Assembly: GCF_009870125.1 (NCBI RefSeq)
Contig: NC_046680.1
Span: 8,122,001 to 8,186,000, forward strand
Length of the DNA: 64,000 nucleotides
Origin: Drosophila pseudoobscura
Lineage: Eukaryota > Arthropoda > Insecta > Diptera > Drosophilidae
Reading direction: 5' to 3'
Every line of letters starts with the position of its first letter. Position 1 is the stretch's first letter. Both the position numbers and the translations under genes were made by a program. Below are positions 44,653-56,958 of this stretch, piece by piece. The notes beneath the pieces are model-generated. The model saw only the letters and a list, made by a program, of their open reading frames with translations. It searched no databases and was not told the origin of the DNA.

Positions 44653-47600
44653 ATGGCGCTTGAGATGGACAGCAAAAATTCAAATTCAGCGGTGACGGGA
44701 GATGCAGCGGCTGCAACAACAAAAACCAACAAGGCCAAGGAGAACAACAATTTGGCCGGCAGTAAAAAGAATCAGAGCCAGAACTTGGTCAATGGCAATG
44801 GCACTGCTGCCGATGGCCCCGCAACGAAGAAGAAAGGTGCGTTCAACTTCACCCTCCTCCGCCCTACCCTACCCTCCAGTGCTGTCCATGGAAACTACCT
44901 CAATATTATTGCTGCAAAATCGAATCACATAACATTTTTAACATTACGTAATGGGTTTTTTCTCCCTATCATGCCCGGCGCCCGTTCTCTATGTCTCTAT
45001 CTCTGTCTCTAGCGCTAGCTATTCGCTACTCCCCCATTCCATTCCCCCTCGCGATAGGCTGCAGGAACCGCGTGCGTTACAATTGCAGTGTAAATGTGTG
45101 TTGGATTCGAAGTTACAATATTTCATTTCGTTCGTTTGCCGTCTGTGTCTTCGTGCCCGCGTATGTGCATGTGTTTCTTGGCATGGCAACGGCAACGCAC
45201 ATGTTGTTCACCCGATCCCCACTGTTCATTAACCCCTGGCACTGGGACTGCGACTGGGAGGAGGAGGATTTCTTGTTGAGTTTAACCTACAATTAACACG
45301 TGCTAGCTGCCCCAACTGCATGCAACAAAACACAAATTACTCGACAATTATGTAAATCATGTTTTCTACAAAATTTCGACGCATCGTATCGCCCTATCTC
45401 TTACCGCACTCTTGCCTGCTCCCTGCCCCTGCCCTCTTCTCGCTCTTCTCTCTTTCCACCAACGCGTCGCGAGAGGTGTTTTCCTTACCCGCTCTCCGTG
45501 TTTACTTTCCACTCTTGCTTTCCCTCAGCTCAGTTCGTTCCCGTGCTGTAATCTCATAGGCCGGTGTCGAAATTAGCATTTCTCTGGTGAAAATCAAAGG
45601 AGATCGGGTTCGTTTACCGTCTGGTCTGGGACTCTTCGAAATCGAAATCAAATCCGATCCCGAACCCGGCCGGCCCCTTTGGCCTTATCAGCGGCGTGCT
45701 TTTTCTTGTTTGTTTTTCTGCCTTTTGTTTCATGCACTGCACACTCGAGCCCACTCACACACGTGCACCATCAGATACAGGCAGACACAGTGTGCGGCAC
45801 CAGTAAACGAACATGCTGTTATGTAAATCTGAGAGACAAAAGAGTCCAGCCTGGGGCCCTGTCAAAAGTTCAAAATGGTTTGGTTTTGAGCACGCCACTC
45901 CTACCCTACCGAATTGGACCCCAATTCTATATCCGCCATTTAAATGACAATACTGACCAGAACCCCATTCAATCTCCAGGCAAGAAGAACCGCAACAAAA
46001 GCCCACCCGTATCCACAGATGAAGCCGCTCTGAGCAATGGACATGTCGAGGAGAAGAAACCCGAAGGAGATGGTGACGCCGATGCCGACGCCAATGCAAA
46101 TGTGGTGGCAGTCAAGGACGAAAAGGCGGAGGGCGGCGATGGGGCTGAGGCTGCCGAGCTCGATACGGAGGACATTGACCTGGACGCCCTGCACGATGCG
46201 GGTATTCACGTGAACATCAGCTGTCCCGGTTCAGAGCTATTGACCGTGCAGCTGTCCAGCATGGAGTTGGTCCAGGAGATCCATCAACTGCTAATGGATC
46301 GCGAGGAGTCGTGCCACAGGACCTGTTTCTCCCTGCAGCTGGACAACGTGACGCTCGACAATTTCGCCGAGCTGAAAACGATCGAGCAGCTAGAGTCAGG
46401 CTCCACCATCAAAGTGGTCGAAGAGCCGTACACCATGCGAGAGGCACGCATCCATGTGCGTCATGTGCGCGATCTGCTGAAGAATTTGGATCCCGCTGAT
46501 GCATATAATGGCATTGAATGCACCTCGCTGACCTACTTGAATACGATCACGCAGGGCGATCTCTTGGACAAGAAGAAGACGCGCCCCGACTCTGTCGACT
46601 GCACACCGCCGGACTATGTGACACCCGGAGTGTTTGAGCCGCCACTGCTGCCCCTTCATCCGAACTTCAAGAACGCAAAAGGGCCGCAGGCCCTGAAGGT
46701 GCTCACCACGTCCGCGTGGAATCCGCCGCCTGGTCCCCGCAAGTTGCACGGCGATCTCATGTATCTGTACGTCATCACCATGGAGGAGAAGCGCTATCAC
46801 ATCTCCGCCTGCTCCAGGGGCTTCTTCATAAATCAGTCCACGGACGACACCTTCAACCCAAAGCCAGACAATCCGAGCTATCTGAGTCACTCGCTCATCG
46901 ATCTGCTCTCCCACATATCGCCCTCGTTCCGACGTGCCTTCCAGGCCATCCAGAAGCGTCGCACACTGCGACATGCCTTCGAGAGGGTGGCCACACCCTA
47001 CCAGGTGTACCAGTGGGCGGCCCCCAATCTGGAGCACACCGTAGACGCCATACGTGCTGAGGATGCCTTTAGCTCAAAGTTGGGGTAAGTGGCGCCACAT
47101 TTAACCAACCCAACTGACCCTTTACTCACAGTCTTGGCGGTGGTCTTTCGTTTATTTCGTGCAGTTACGAGGAGCACATACCCGGCCAGACACGTGACTG
47201 GAACGAGGAGTTGCAGACAACGCGTGAACTTCCTCGCAAGACACTGCCAGAGCGCTTGCTTCGCGAGCGCGCCATATTCAAAGTCCACGGGGACTTTGTC
47301 ACTGCCGCAACCAGGGGAGCCATGGCCGTCATTGATGGCAATGTGCTGGCCATAAATCCCGGGGAGGACTCCAAGATGCAGATGTTCATTTGGAACAATA
47401 TATTCTTCTCTCTGGGCTTCGATGTGAGGGACCACTACAAGGAGTTGGGCGGTGACTACGCCGCCTATGTGGCACCGCGCTATGACCTTCATGGTGTGAG
47501 GGTATACAATGCTGTGGATGTGGAGGGACTGTACACCCTGGGCACGGTGGTGATTGACTATCGCGGCTACAGAGTGACTGCCCAGTCCATAATACCGGGC

Positions 47601-50455
47601 ATCCTAGAGCGCGAGCAAGAGCAGAGCGTTGTCTACGGATCTATAGACTTTGGCAAGACTGTTCTGAGCCATCCCAAGTATTTGGAGTTGCTGCGGCAGG
47701 CGGGCAAGCATCTGAAAATCCTGCCCCATTCCGTTTACAACGAGCGAGATGAGCCTGTCGAGCTCTGCTCTTCGGTGGAGTGCAAGGGCATCATTGGCAA
47801 CGATGGCAGACACTATATTCTCGATCTGTTGCGCACTTTCCCGCCAGATGTCAACTTCTTGAAGCTGCAGGAAGTCAAGCTCAGCACGGAGCTTGTTGAA
47901 ATGGGCTTCCCCATCGAGCATCGCCATAAATTGTGCTGCCTCAGGCAGGAGCTGCTGGAGGCCTTCGTTGAGGATCGGTACGTGAACTTCATTCGGATCG
48001 CTGCCGTGCATCTGCAGCAGCTCAATGCGAAGAAGCCCGAGGAAACACAGTCGGAGGAGAAGAAACAATTGCCTGCCATAGAAGAGGCCGAAAAAGAGAA
48101 CAAAGAGAATCTAAATGTAAATGAAACTCCCAATGACAAGGAGAAGGATACTCCTGTCGAAACAAAGAACGCCGAGGCGATGGTCAATGCCATACGGGAG
48201 GCCCAGTCGAATGTGGCCACCTCCAACGAAATTCAGGCTGCCGAGGTGGTTAAGCAGGCATGTGCCGCTGTTGGCTCGATGAAGGAAAAGGAATTCGACT
48301 TTCGCTTCAATCCTGACGTCTTCTCTCCGGGCATACGCCATGTTGATGGGGAAGAGGGCACCTCCGGATCGGTGGCCAAGCAAAAGCTGCTCGTTCAGGA
48401 TGCCGCCGAGTTCCTTGTGGTCAAACAGATACCCGCCTTTGTCAAGGAGCACTTGTCCCACTCTTCGCCCCCTATTGATGGCCAGAATCTGACAGAGTCT
48501 CTTCACAGTCACGGCATCAATGTTCGGTATCTGGGCAAGGTGATCAAAGCGCTGGGCCAGATGCCTCGCATGGACTACCTGTACCGCATTGCCGTTATGG
48601 AGCTAATTGTGAGGGCAACCAAACACATTTACTACACCTACATGCAGAGCACCGACCCCATGCATCTGTCCGTCGCCATCAGTCACTTTCTAAACTGTTT
48701 GCTGACCAATGGCCCGATCAATCCTGTCGTCAGCAACGATGAGATGCACAAGAAGCGTGGTGGCAACGGTGGCAAGCACAACAAGCACAAGTCCTCCAAG
48801 GGCGGCAAGGGACAACAGCAGCCGGCGATCAACCAGAATGGTGGCAGCACAACATCCTCCTCCAGCTCCGCAAACGCCTACGACTGGACCCTGGTCACAC
48901 CGCGTTCCTTGTGGCAGCAGATACGCAAGGAATCGAAGGCCTACTGGGACTGGGATCTCGACTGCGACTCCATGGACAGTGCTATGAGTAAGTTTGGCAT
49001 CATGAGAATTTGCCTTCTGCGAGCCTTCTGTCTGAAGGTGGGAATTCAGGTGCTCCTGCGCGAGTACAACTTCGATTCCAAGCACAAGCCCACATTCGGC
49101 GACGATGACATCGTCAATGTGTTCCCGGTGGTGAAGCACATAAGCCCAAGGGCATCCGATGCCTACAATTTCTACACCACGGGCCAGGCCAAGATACAGC
49201 AGGGTCTGTTCAAGGAGGGCTACGAGCTGATCAGCGAAGCTCTCAATCTTCTCAACAATGTCTTTGGCGCTATGCACCAGGAGAACGGCTCATGTCTGAG
49301 GATGCTGGCCCGTCTCAGCTATCTACTGGGCGATGCCCAAGATGCCTTGGCCATTCAGCAGCGTGCGGTTATCATGAGCGAGCGCGTAAATGGCATTGAC
49401 AATCCATCGACCATTTTAGAATACGTAAGCAATCAAGTCTTGTCCCAGATCATATTCTTCATTCAGTTAATTGAAACAATTGTTGCAGACTCACCTATCG
49501 CTCTATTCGTTTGCCAACGGACATGTGGGTATGTCCCTGAAACTTTTGTACAGAGCCCGCTACCTGTTGGTGCTGACTTGCGGTGAAGATCATCCGGAGG
49601 TGGCTCTGATTGATGTAAGCATTGAATGAACGTGAATTGAACGCGGGGTCTTAAGCTTTGGTTTCTTCTTTTGATTTCAGAGCAACATCAGTTTGATCCT
49701 GCATGCGCTGGGAGAGTATGAGCTGTCGCTTCGTTTCATCGAGCACGCCTTGAAACTGAATTTGAAATACTTTGGCAACAAGGCAATGCATGTGGCAGTC
49801 AGCTATCATTTGATGGCTCGCACACAGTCGTGCATGGGCGACTTCCGCTCAGCGTTGAACAATGAGAAGGAGACTTACTCCATTTACAAGTCACAGGTAA
49901 GGCGTACCCCGGGAGCGAGGCAGCGGAAAATGGCATTCAATTGTGTTTTTCTCCTTTCGTTTAGCTTGGTGAGAAGCATGAAAAGACACGGGACTCGGCC
50001 GAATGTCTACGCCTGTTGACCCAGCAAGCTGTGCTCCTGCAGCGCAAGATGAACGATATCTATTCCAATGGCAAGCTGACTAGCGACCTGCCGCCCATAC
50101 ACATTACTCCACCCTCGATGGGCTCAGTGTTGGAGATGCTGAACACAATCAATGGGATACTGTTTGTGCAAATTAGGTAAATCTTGTACCTAAGTAAAGG
50201 ATAATAAATCTGATCTAGTTCGCTAACGTTTTGCCTTTTTCGTAAAACAGCCAAAGGGACATTGTGAAGGTGCGCAGCGAGATTGAGAAGCGTATGAAAG
50301 CCAATACCGACGTGAACGAGGCGATCAAATCCATGGTGGCTGCTGCCAATAACAATGGAGAATCTGAGGTTTTGGCCCCACAGGACAATAATAAGGAGCA
50401 GGCAGCGACCGCCCAGCAGCTTACAAATGGCGATAAAGTGGCCGTATCGAGTTGA
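44653..50455 (+). CDS. clu: Clueless, CLUH-family mitochondrial mRNA-binding protein
   Basis: Seven exons (44653-44836, 45980-47084, 47165-49424, 49489-49614, 49681-49896, 49965-50176, 50251-50455) encode 1435 residues, close to the roughly 1450 of D. melanogaster. The start [20 protein letters not shown] and the exon junction [14 protein letters not shown] match fly Clu. A ubiquitin-like CLU-N domain comes first ([20 protein letters not shown]), then the Clu domain ([20 protein letters not shown]), the central eIF3-p135-like domain and C-terminal TPR repeats ([20 protein letters not shown]). In the cytoplasm it binds mRNAs for mitochondrial proteins, forms Clu granules near mitochondria and cooperates with PINK1/parkin. 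The 1.1-kb first intron is the longest in this half of the window. The promoter is motif 1-type repeat copy B. Confidence 0.96.
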
Positions 50456-51388
50456 ACACTCCACAAGCAAACCACAACAGCTCCAACATAGTCACAAAAT
50501 CGTATCGTATCGTATCGCCAAACGTATTTTGGGACTCTGCTAAATTACAACATCAAAGTTTGAACAAACCAGCATGCTAAACAAAAAATAATATAAATGT
50601 CTGCGTGTTTTAAAAAGGCTGCTCTTGTACTGCTCACACACATAGCATCGCATAGTAATACATTACATATAGAACGGATATAACCCTTAATGCGGTATAT
50701 GCCAATAAAATATTTTAGACTTAGTCAAGCAAACTATCAGTCAGTCAGTTAGTCAGTCACTACCCCCCAAGCATCATCGTTATCCAAACCAGCTGTAAGA
50801 CAGAAAGTTGTCTCTTGTTTTTAAACACACATTGTTTTGTTAACCATTTGAGAAGCCATCAAATGCCTTTTATAGTTTATAATAATTGCTAATTGATTGC
50901 ACACATCCTACTATATTGCATTCATTGTTTTCCGTTAGAATCAGCTTCACATCGAGTGCATGAAATGTTTTACCATAACGTAACCATAGGGTGTTGCGCT
51001 TAATTGGCAAAAAGAGACCAGAGAATTATTGAATGAGTACGTTTTTGTTATACAACTATCATATATATATATCAGAACATTATATTACTTATAATGCATA
51101 CAAGTTTGCTGACGTCCTTGCTGTGTCAAGGACTTGCAGAACATTAATCATATGAACAAAATGGTTTTTTTATTATTAAAATGATCCGAAAAATGATCAA
51201 TAAAACTTAAGAAGCTGCCAAGCCAAAGCCGTTTGTCGTATTTTTGGATGTCTTCCCGGGAACAAATTCTGTTCAATTCTGGAATGGCGGTGCATCAACA
51301 AACATACATACATACATATCTCGTAATGTATATATGTATAGTAAATGCAGAAATGTATTTAGAAAAACTTATACATAAAACTAAACCT
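50456..51388. other. Convergent 3' flanks of clu and calypso
   Basis: AATAAAATATT at about 50704 is a likely poly(A) signal of clu. CGTATCGTATCGTATCGCC at about 50500 is a short direct repeat. No further gene seen. Confidence 0.6.
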
Positions 51389-52871
51389 CTACTTCCGTTT
51401 CCTGCACTTGTTGCGTCCTTTTCGGCGTCTGCCAGGAGTTTTTCCTGGAGATTTGCCATTTTTCGAAGCGGCAGTCGGCGGCTGCTGCTGTTGCTGCTGA
51501 CTCTTGGGCGTGACTCCAGCAGCAGCTCCAGCATTGGCACCTGCACTCGAGGCGGCACTGTTTTGTTTGCTTATTCGATTGGCAGCACTTTGGCCACTAA
51601 CCTTCTTCGAGGGCAACAGATGCTGGCTGACCAGCTCGCCGAGAACGCCCTGATGGGCCAGCATGGAGAGGAAGGTGCATATGAATTTGTCGTAATTATG
51701 AGTCCGACGACTGGCATCCACTTTGAACATGTGTCGGCGATCGTTCTCGTCCGCCAAATTCTGCTCATTGATGGCAATTTCTGTGTCAAGGTTCTTGAGC
51801 AATAATTGAAGATCCTTTGCAGTGAAGGCGCTTGGTTCCAGAAGTGTGGTGGGTGTGTCCGGGCGCTGCTGATCACCGTTTCCCGATTCGCCTTGCTCGT
51901 CAGCTTTCAGTAGTTTCTGCAGTGTCCCTGAGACGATCGCCTGATTGGTGCGTAGCATTTTCAATTTATGAGTTATTGCAATCCGTCTGTCGGGCACAAC
52001 GGCCATCAGATTGAAGCGTATGTCCTGTTCGCCCGTAGCGATACCCAATCTTTCCGCCATCACACGACGAAACTTATCCGTCCAGTCTTCATGGTCTTCC
52101 CATCCGCCATGGTTCATGGGATACGGCTTCAAGCCGTCTAGTTCAAACAGTTGACCACTAATAGGCACAAAGCTGACAAAGTGAAAGGCTTCGCCAGTGA
52201 AACGACAGCTGGCGACACCAGCGCCAGTTCGCTCTAGGCGACGTCGGGCCTGCGGTATGGCATGCGAGTTGTGTGCGCACGCCAACTCCGGGGTGTTGCC
52301 TATAGCTAATCCCTTGTTCTCCGGGCTCATGCCTTTGGTGTGGACCTTTAGGCGACTCAGCGTGTCGCCCAGCTGCAAATTGTTCTCGTTGCAGTTCAAC
52401 AGGACGGAAAGCAGAGCATGGGTGGCACAACTATTGGGCACAACCTGCTGGGCAAAGAAAATGCTGGATATGGCTTCTTCGTCCTTAACGAAGATCTCGG
52501 CGGTAGTTTCCACTATTTTACGGCGTGCACGCCGCTCTTCGATCCAGCGAAAGAGAAAAATGAAACCGTAAGGGCTTTCAATCGGCTTCTGGAGGTCATA
52601 CACCTCCTCCACCTGAACATCGTGACCTGAAATCGAAAGAACATTAAAATGGTGGGATGAGAGTCAGCCATTACTAATTACAGCCAAAGTCCTCTAGTAG
52701 CAGGGTAAAGAGGCCAGGATCGGACTCCAGTTCCAGCCAACCGTCCGCCAGTTGGGCCATCGGCATGGTGGTAGCTCCCGTCGCCGATGCCAGCAAAGAA
52801 TTGTTGAAAATGCTGTTTGCTGCAGTCGTACTCGCACTGGCCGTACCAGGACCGCCTGCTGCGACGTTCAT
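51389..52871 (-). CDS. calypso: Calypso, BAP1-type histone H2A deubiquitinase
   Basis: Two exons (52682-52871, 51389-52626) are separated by a 55-bp intron that splits the cysteine codon of FGC|HDVQ. The product has 475 residues. I start at [12 protein letters not shown], since the six upstream in-frame codons do not resemble the family. The UCH domain runs from [20 protein letters not shown]. The catalytic set is visible: oxyanion Gln in [15 protein letters not shown], Cys in NSCATH, His in [10 protein letters not shown] and Asp in [10 protein letters not shown]. The C-terminal ULD has [15 protein letters not shown], followed by a basic tail ([14 protein letters not shown]) that binds nucleosomes. 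With Asx it forms the Polycomb PR-DUB complex, removing ubiquitin from H2A-K118 in the nucleus. A polyglutamine run (QQQQQQ) lies in the linker. Confidence 0.96.
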
Positions 52872-52889
52872 TGTAAGAAGCCGCCCCAA

Positions 52890-53230
52890 AATACTTTTGC
52901 TAAAATGCTATTGATGGCGTTTACGAAACCGATTAACGGTTGAAATGGAATTCCGAACAAATTGTTGCTATTTGCGGCAGTATTTTGTATAAAATGTTGT
53001 TGTCTTTTTGTTTGGTTTTAGAGATGTGCCAAAATCGTATCGAAGAGAAGAGTTATAGTTTTGCGATAGAAACCCAGTCGATAGTAAGAAAGAGATGTGA
53101 ACAAACAATCAATTGGAAGATCTGGCAGCCCTATTCATCGTTCATAGTCAGCTGTTATTCACGTAACTGGAACAGCCATACTAACTTTTCTCAAACTTTT
53201 GCTAAATATACAAAATTTTCCCATAGAAAA
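52890..53230. other. Divergent promoter region of calypso and the KGD4-like gene
   Basis: About 360 bp separate the two start codons. GGCAGCCCTATTC near 53125 matches core-promoter motif 7, and ATCGTATCGA at about 53033 is DRE-like. This looks like a shared bidirectional housekeeping promoter. Confidence 0.6.
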
Positions 53231-53564
53231 ATGGTTCGTCCCACGGTTATTGGTTTGGCCAAGCGTGTGCCGCTCATACAGTTCCGCAAAGGAGGATTGG
53301 GTGCGGCCGTGGCCGGTGCACAGACTGCAAATAAGCAGGCAAGTTCAAAGCCAGCAGCAGGCAAAAAGGTTAACTTTTTAAGCCCATTTACTAGAAAACC
53401 AACTGTGTTGTAGTATAAAAGTATTGGAACACACTAATTTGCTGTTTTTCCAGCTGGCTGGAGGTCCTGCCATAGAGGATTGGGAGCTGCCGGCACGCTT
53501 TGCACGCAAACCCATAGACCCACTCGAAGCGGAGTACATCAACAACGGCGGCATACCAAACTAA
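53231..53564 (+). CDS. KGD4/MRPS36-like subunit of 2-oxoglutarate dehydrogenase
   Basis: Two exons (53231-53368, 53454-53564) encode 82 residues. The N-terminus VGLA-type segment with KRVPLIQFRKGG corresponds to the HTPLIRF motif of human MRPS36. The C-terminus ELPARFARKPIDPLEAEYIN matches the family's LPxxYRRKxxxxEEMEFI ending. KGD4, long annotated as mitochondrial ribosomal protein S36, bridges the E3 enzyme to the E2 core of the 2-oxoglutarate dehydrogenase complex in the matrix. The basic N-terminus suits mitochondrial import. The gene is divergent from calypso and lies 1.7 kb from the lipoyltransferase gene on the same strand. Confidence 0.8.
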
Positions 53565-54239
53565 AACTGCAACGCGGGCTCGGAGAAAATGTCTTATTTA
53601 TAAAATAAACTTGTCTTGAATCACCAGATAATGTAGGAGCTGATTGAGTCAACAAAGTGTCACATCTTTAGAGTAAAAAAATAGTTATCGTAAACCTAAT
53701 ACTAAATTCTTGAAGAAAATATAGTCACAGTCATATAATAAAACAATGCCTGCTCACCCGTCTGGCCCAGAACTTTGCTGAGCCAGACGAGTGCGGTCTT
53801 CTCATTCCTCAGCTGTCAAGATCCTGGTGGAGTCGACGTGTCTGCAGGACATGGAATTCAGCGGTGTGATCTTCGCCAAGTCTGAAAGATGCCTTCAGCA
53901 ATCTTCAACTATGTCAAGAAAATGGCCAAGACTTCGGCTCTGAGGGGCTGCATTGGCATTACAGCGGCTTGCGGTAGTAGATAATTAGACTGCGCCCATC
54001 TACAATATCCTTGTTAGGCTTTATGCAGTAATCTTATATCGACAAATTCGCGGTCTTGCTCTGATTTTCTTGCTACCATGTCTAGCTCACACACCTTGCA
54101 AGTTGTATGCTTTTTATAAAGACTGTCGCCTCCATAAACTTTACCTTTTGGTAATTACATACAAATGTAGTTAATATGAAGAAAATGTGTAGTTAGCGTA
54201 TAGTTACCATGTAAAGAAATTAAGTGGAAATTTTTGTTG
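53565..54239. other. Intergenic, contains a coding-like fragment
   Basis: AATAAACTTGTC at 53603 is the likely poly(A) signal of the KGD4-like gene. From about 53747 to 53970 there is GC-richer, codon-like sequence (see separate entry). The rest is AT-rich without signal. Confidence 0.5.
53747..53970 (+). pseudogene. Broken coding fragment of unknown origin
   Basis: The composition changes abruptly to codon-like, and amphipathic peptide pieces can be read (LLTRLAQNFAEPDECGLLI; FNYVKKMAKTSALRGCIGI), but no single reading frame covers the stretch. There is no intron or promoter. It looks like a remnant of a gene or inserted copy with a few breaks. I cannot name the parent gene. Confidence 0.4.
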
Positions 54240-54523
54240 AACCGCTTTTGATTAGACCTTATTTTACAAACAAACCAATAGAGATGAGAACTTTCAATTG
54301 ACCAGTCTTGTAGGAAATTGATTTAACAATCTGATAGATTTATGAGTTGAGAGCTGAAGGTCCTAATTATCTAGTAATATTCAACCGAATATCAAAAACG
54401 GCGAATATGATAGAGTTTGAATCCAAATATAAGTCAGTATATTTACAGTATATTTCGAAATTTGTGACGCATATTTCTGAGGGTCAGACCATAGACAAGA
54501 TCGACAAGTCCGCGGTCACACTG
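54240..54523 (+). repeat. Promoter-type dispersed repeat, copy C
   Basis: It is close to copy A over its whole length (GACCAGTCTTGTAGGAAATTG, GAGCTGAAGGTCCTAA, CCGAATATCAAAAACGG) and ends GCGGTCACACTGC. It points toward the plus-strand open frame at 54.54 kb and the lipoyltransferase gene beyond. Confidence 0.82.
54514..54523 (+). promoter_or_regulatory. Core-promoter motif 1 site
   Basis: GGTCACACTG is a full motif 1 match at the end of repeat copy C. CAGTATATTT motif 6-like sites are upstream. It is the likely start region for the transcript that covers 54.54 kb and perhaps the lipoyltransferase gene. Confidence 0.65.
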
Positions 54524-54538
54524 CATTAGCTTTTTCCC

Positions 54539-54973
54539 GTGAAGAAGACGTTGCCGCGCCAGCCAATTGTTTGTTTTGCCCCCCGCTCATTTTCCCCCGC
54601 CCCGCGTGCCGTTGACCGTCGCGAACAAAGAGTGGAAAATTTCCAATTCAGCAGAAAAATCCTTTGTTGTTTCGAAGTATCTAGTGGAAGGAAAACCGAA
54701 AGAACTTCTGCGACTGCCAAGAAAAGAACGTCTTTTCTGGCCCCAAATTCTGATTGTTTCGGATTTGATTTTTTTTGGATGGGTGTGAAGCGTAGTATGC
54801 AAGAGAACTGCTGCAACAAGGACTGCCTGGGTCTCCGAAAGCGTGTCTGTGGTCTTCATCAAACCTTCAAGTGGCTGCACCAGACCCCCGCTCTGCACGA
54901 GTACCTGATCTCCGCCAGTTCGGTTGCTGCAAACACAGGCAAGGCGAGCGAGCCCAGAGCAACAACAGTCTAA
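54539..54973 (+). CDS. Unrecognised open frame behind repeat copy C
   Basis: A 144-codon frame starts 16 bp after the motif 1 site, with a possible internal start at 54779 (MGVKRSMQENCCNKDCLGLR). The composition is mixed, and I see no domain and no poly(A) signal before the lipoyltransferase start. It may be a 5' UTR or alternative first exon of that gene, or a small separate protein with a cysteine-rich segment (ENCCNKDC, KRVCGLH). Confidence 0.3.
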   Translation: MKKTLPRQPIVCFAPRSFSPAPRAVDRREQRVENFQFSRKILCCFEVSSGRKTERTSATAKKRTSFLAPNSDCFGFDFFWMGVKRSMQENCCNKDCLGLRKRVCGLHQTFKWLHQTPALHEYLISASSVAANTGKASEPRATTV

Positions 54974-55263
54974 AGTCCACCTAAGACCAAAGCAATCAAC
55001 CAAACGAATATAAACCGACTATATTAGCTAAAGTAGATAGTAAATTCAATCAAAATTCAACCTAACCGCACAAAGAAAAACAGAAACAACAACAGAACAA
55101 CAAAAATAGAAAATACAATTAAACCGCTACGAGCTTTTGCCGACATCTTTGACCTTGTTTTGGTTACAAGTGCACTTCGCTGCTTGCAACCCGCTCGTCA
55201 CCCTGCTTGGCAACCGAAGCAGTTTTCAACTTCCTCGTGAAAACAGCCCGAAAGCCAGCCACA

Positions 55264-56675
55264 ATGAGCTTGCTCTTGCGTCGCAATTCGAGCCAGCTGC
55301 GTCTGCTGTTGGCATCTGGAACCAAAATCACGCGCCTCGCCTCGACTGATAGCAGCAATGTAGGTGAACCGTCGTCTGCCCCAGCAGTCCCCACCACAGC
55401 TGTGAAGAAGAGCAAGCAGCGCCAAGCCCCACCAGCTGTGCCCGATGCCGAGATAAAGAAATCGGTCTTCATCTCACAGTCGAATGACATTTTCACCAAC
55501 CTGGCCCTGGAGGACTGGCTGTACAAGAACTTTGACTTTGGCCACCATCACGTCCTACTGCTGTGGGCCAACGATCCGTGTGTGGTCATTGGCCGTCACC
55601 AGAATCCGTTTACCGAAGCGAACGTATCCAAGCTAGTGGAGCGTGGCATCACCCTGGCCCGTCGCAACAGCGGGGGCGGTGCTGTTTACCACGATCGTGG
55701 CAATCTCAATTGCACCTTCTTCACTCCCAGAGAGCGGTATGATCGCAAATACAATTTGAATATCGTAACAAGAGCGTTGTTCCGCGAGTGGGCCATCAAG
55801 GCGGAGATCAATGAGCGTGACGACATCGTGATAAGGAACAAGAAGGTAAGAAGGGGGAAGCAGAGCTTCTTATCAGCCCCTGATCCCTAGTTGACCTTGC
55901 ACTGGCGTCAGCACACCACCTCTACGTACGGCTGTACCCGTATATTGATACCCGTATATATTAATACTCTTTTGCCCGCCTACAGATTTCTGGAACAGCT
56001 GCCAAGCTGGGACGCCCAAACTCCTATCACCACTGCACCATTCTGGCCAGCGCCAACAAGCTGCATCTGGGGGAATCTCTGGTCAAGGAGCCAGCCAACT
56101 ACATAAGTCGTGCCACAGCCTCAGTGCCTTCTCCCATACGCAATCTGGTGGATGTGAATCCCAATGTGAATGTCTCGCAGCTGCTATCCGCGGTCGGATA
56201 CGAATATCTTAGGACGGTGGCCACAACTTTGGAGGATGGCGGAAGCGCACAGACAATGCAGCAACGCGGCTTCCAGCTGATCAATCCCACAGAGAAATGG
56301 TTCCCTGGCATCGAAGAGCTTCGGTCCAACTACAGCTCTTGGGATTGGGTCATTGGAAAGACACCGAAGTTCACCGTCGAAAAGGAACTCGAACTGAAGG
56401 GGGACGAACAGGGCATGAAGCTCAAGCTGACCGTAGAAGTGGAGGCCGTGAGTGCAATACTTTGTTAACCTATATCCCCCCTTTAATTGTACTCTTCTGC
56501 CCAGGGCTTAATGAAAGAAATCGGCATTAAGCTGCCGCACAGCGAGGAGACTGTCCCCGTGGTTACTCCCCTCCAGGGCAAGGCCTACAACGAGCAAAAC
56601 TTGACTGGCATTATGGGCGCCCTGAAGCTCGTGACTGCATCGAATGTCCAGCAGGCAATGAACGGCTCCGGATGA
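55264..56675 (+). CDS. CG8446: Mitochondrial lipoyltransferase (LIPT1/LplA family)
   Basis: Three exons (55264-55845, 55986-56447, 56505-56675) encode 404 residues. I start at MSLLLRRNSSQLRLLL, a typical mitochondrial presequence. An in-frame methionine 19 codons upstream (55207) is possible. The biotin/lipoate transferase fold shows VFISQSNDIFTNLALEDWL, the ligand-binding RRNSGGGAVYHDRGNLNCTF and the lysine segment ISGTAAKLGRPNSYHHCTIL. The enzyme transfers lipoyl groups to E2 subunits of 2-oxoglutarate and branched-chain/pyruvate dehydrogenases in the matrix. Its neighbour encodes a subunit of one of those complexes. The CG number is from memory. Confidence 0.9.
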
Positions 56676-56958
56676 TTGCAGCTTTCTTAGCGAAACAAAA
56701 AACAAACAAACCATTACTTAGTCCAACTAATCCGCCTAACATAGATGTAGTATATCCACGAAACCATATTACTAACCTAGTTTACAACTAATATACAAAC
56801 CCTTAAACAACTAACTTTTGTTATCCACGTTTTGTATACAAAGAACTGCAATAAATTGTTTCTATATAAATGTTTAGAAACCGCAGCAAGAACAAGCACC
56901 AGGGAGGACACTGTCAACCGATAATTTAATTGCTACAAACAGCAACACATATAAATAC
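56676..56958. other. Convergent 3' flanks
   Basis: AATAAATTGTTTC at about 56850 is the likely poly(A) signal of the lipoyltransferase gene. Nothing else seen. Confidence 0.6.

Noticed and set aside
45679-45979. Long open frame extending clu exon 2 upstream
   Set aside because: It lies in clu intron 1. A consensus acceptor at 45979 restores the known [13 protein letters not shown] junction, and the upstream peptide is unrelated to Clu.
51233-51805. A 190-codon plus-strand frame
   Set aside because: Antisense to the 3' part of calypso; low-complexity Leu/Ser runs mirror the poly-Gln and Ser-rich linker.
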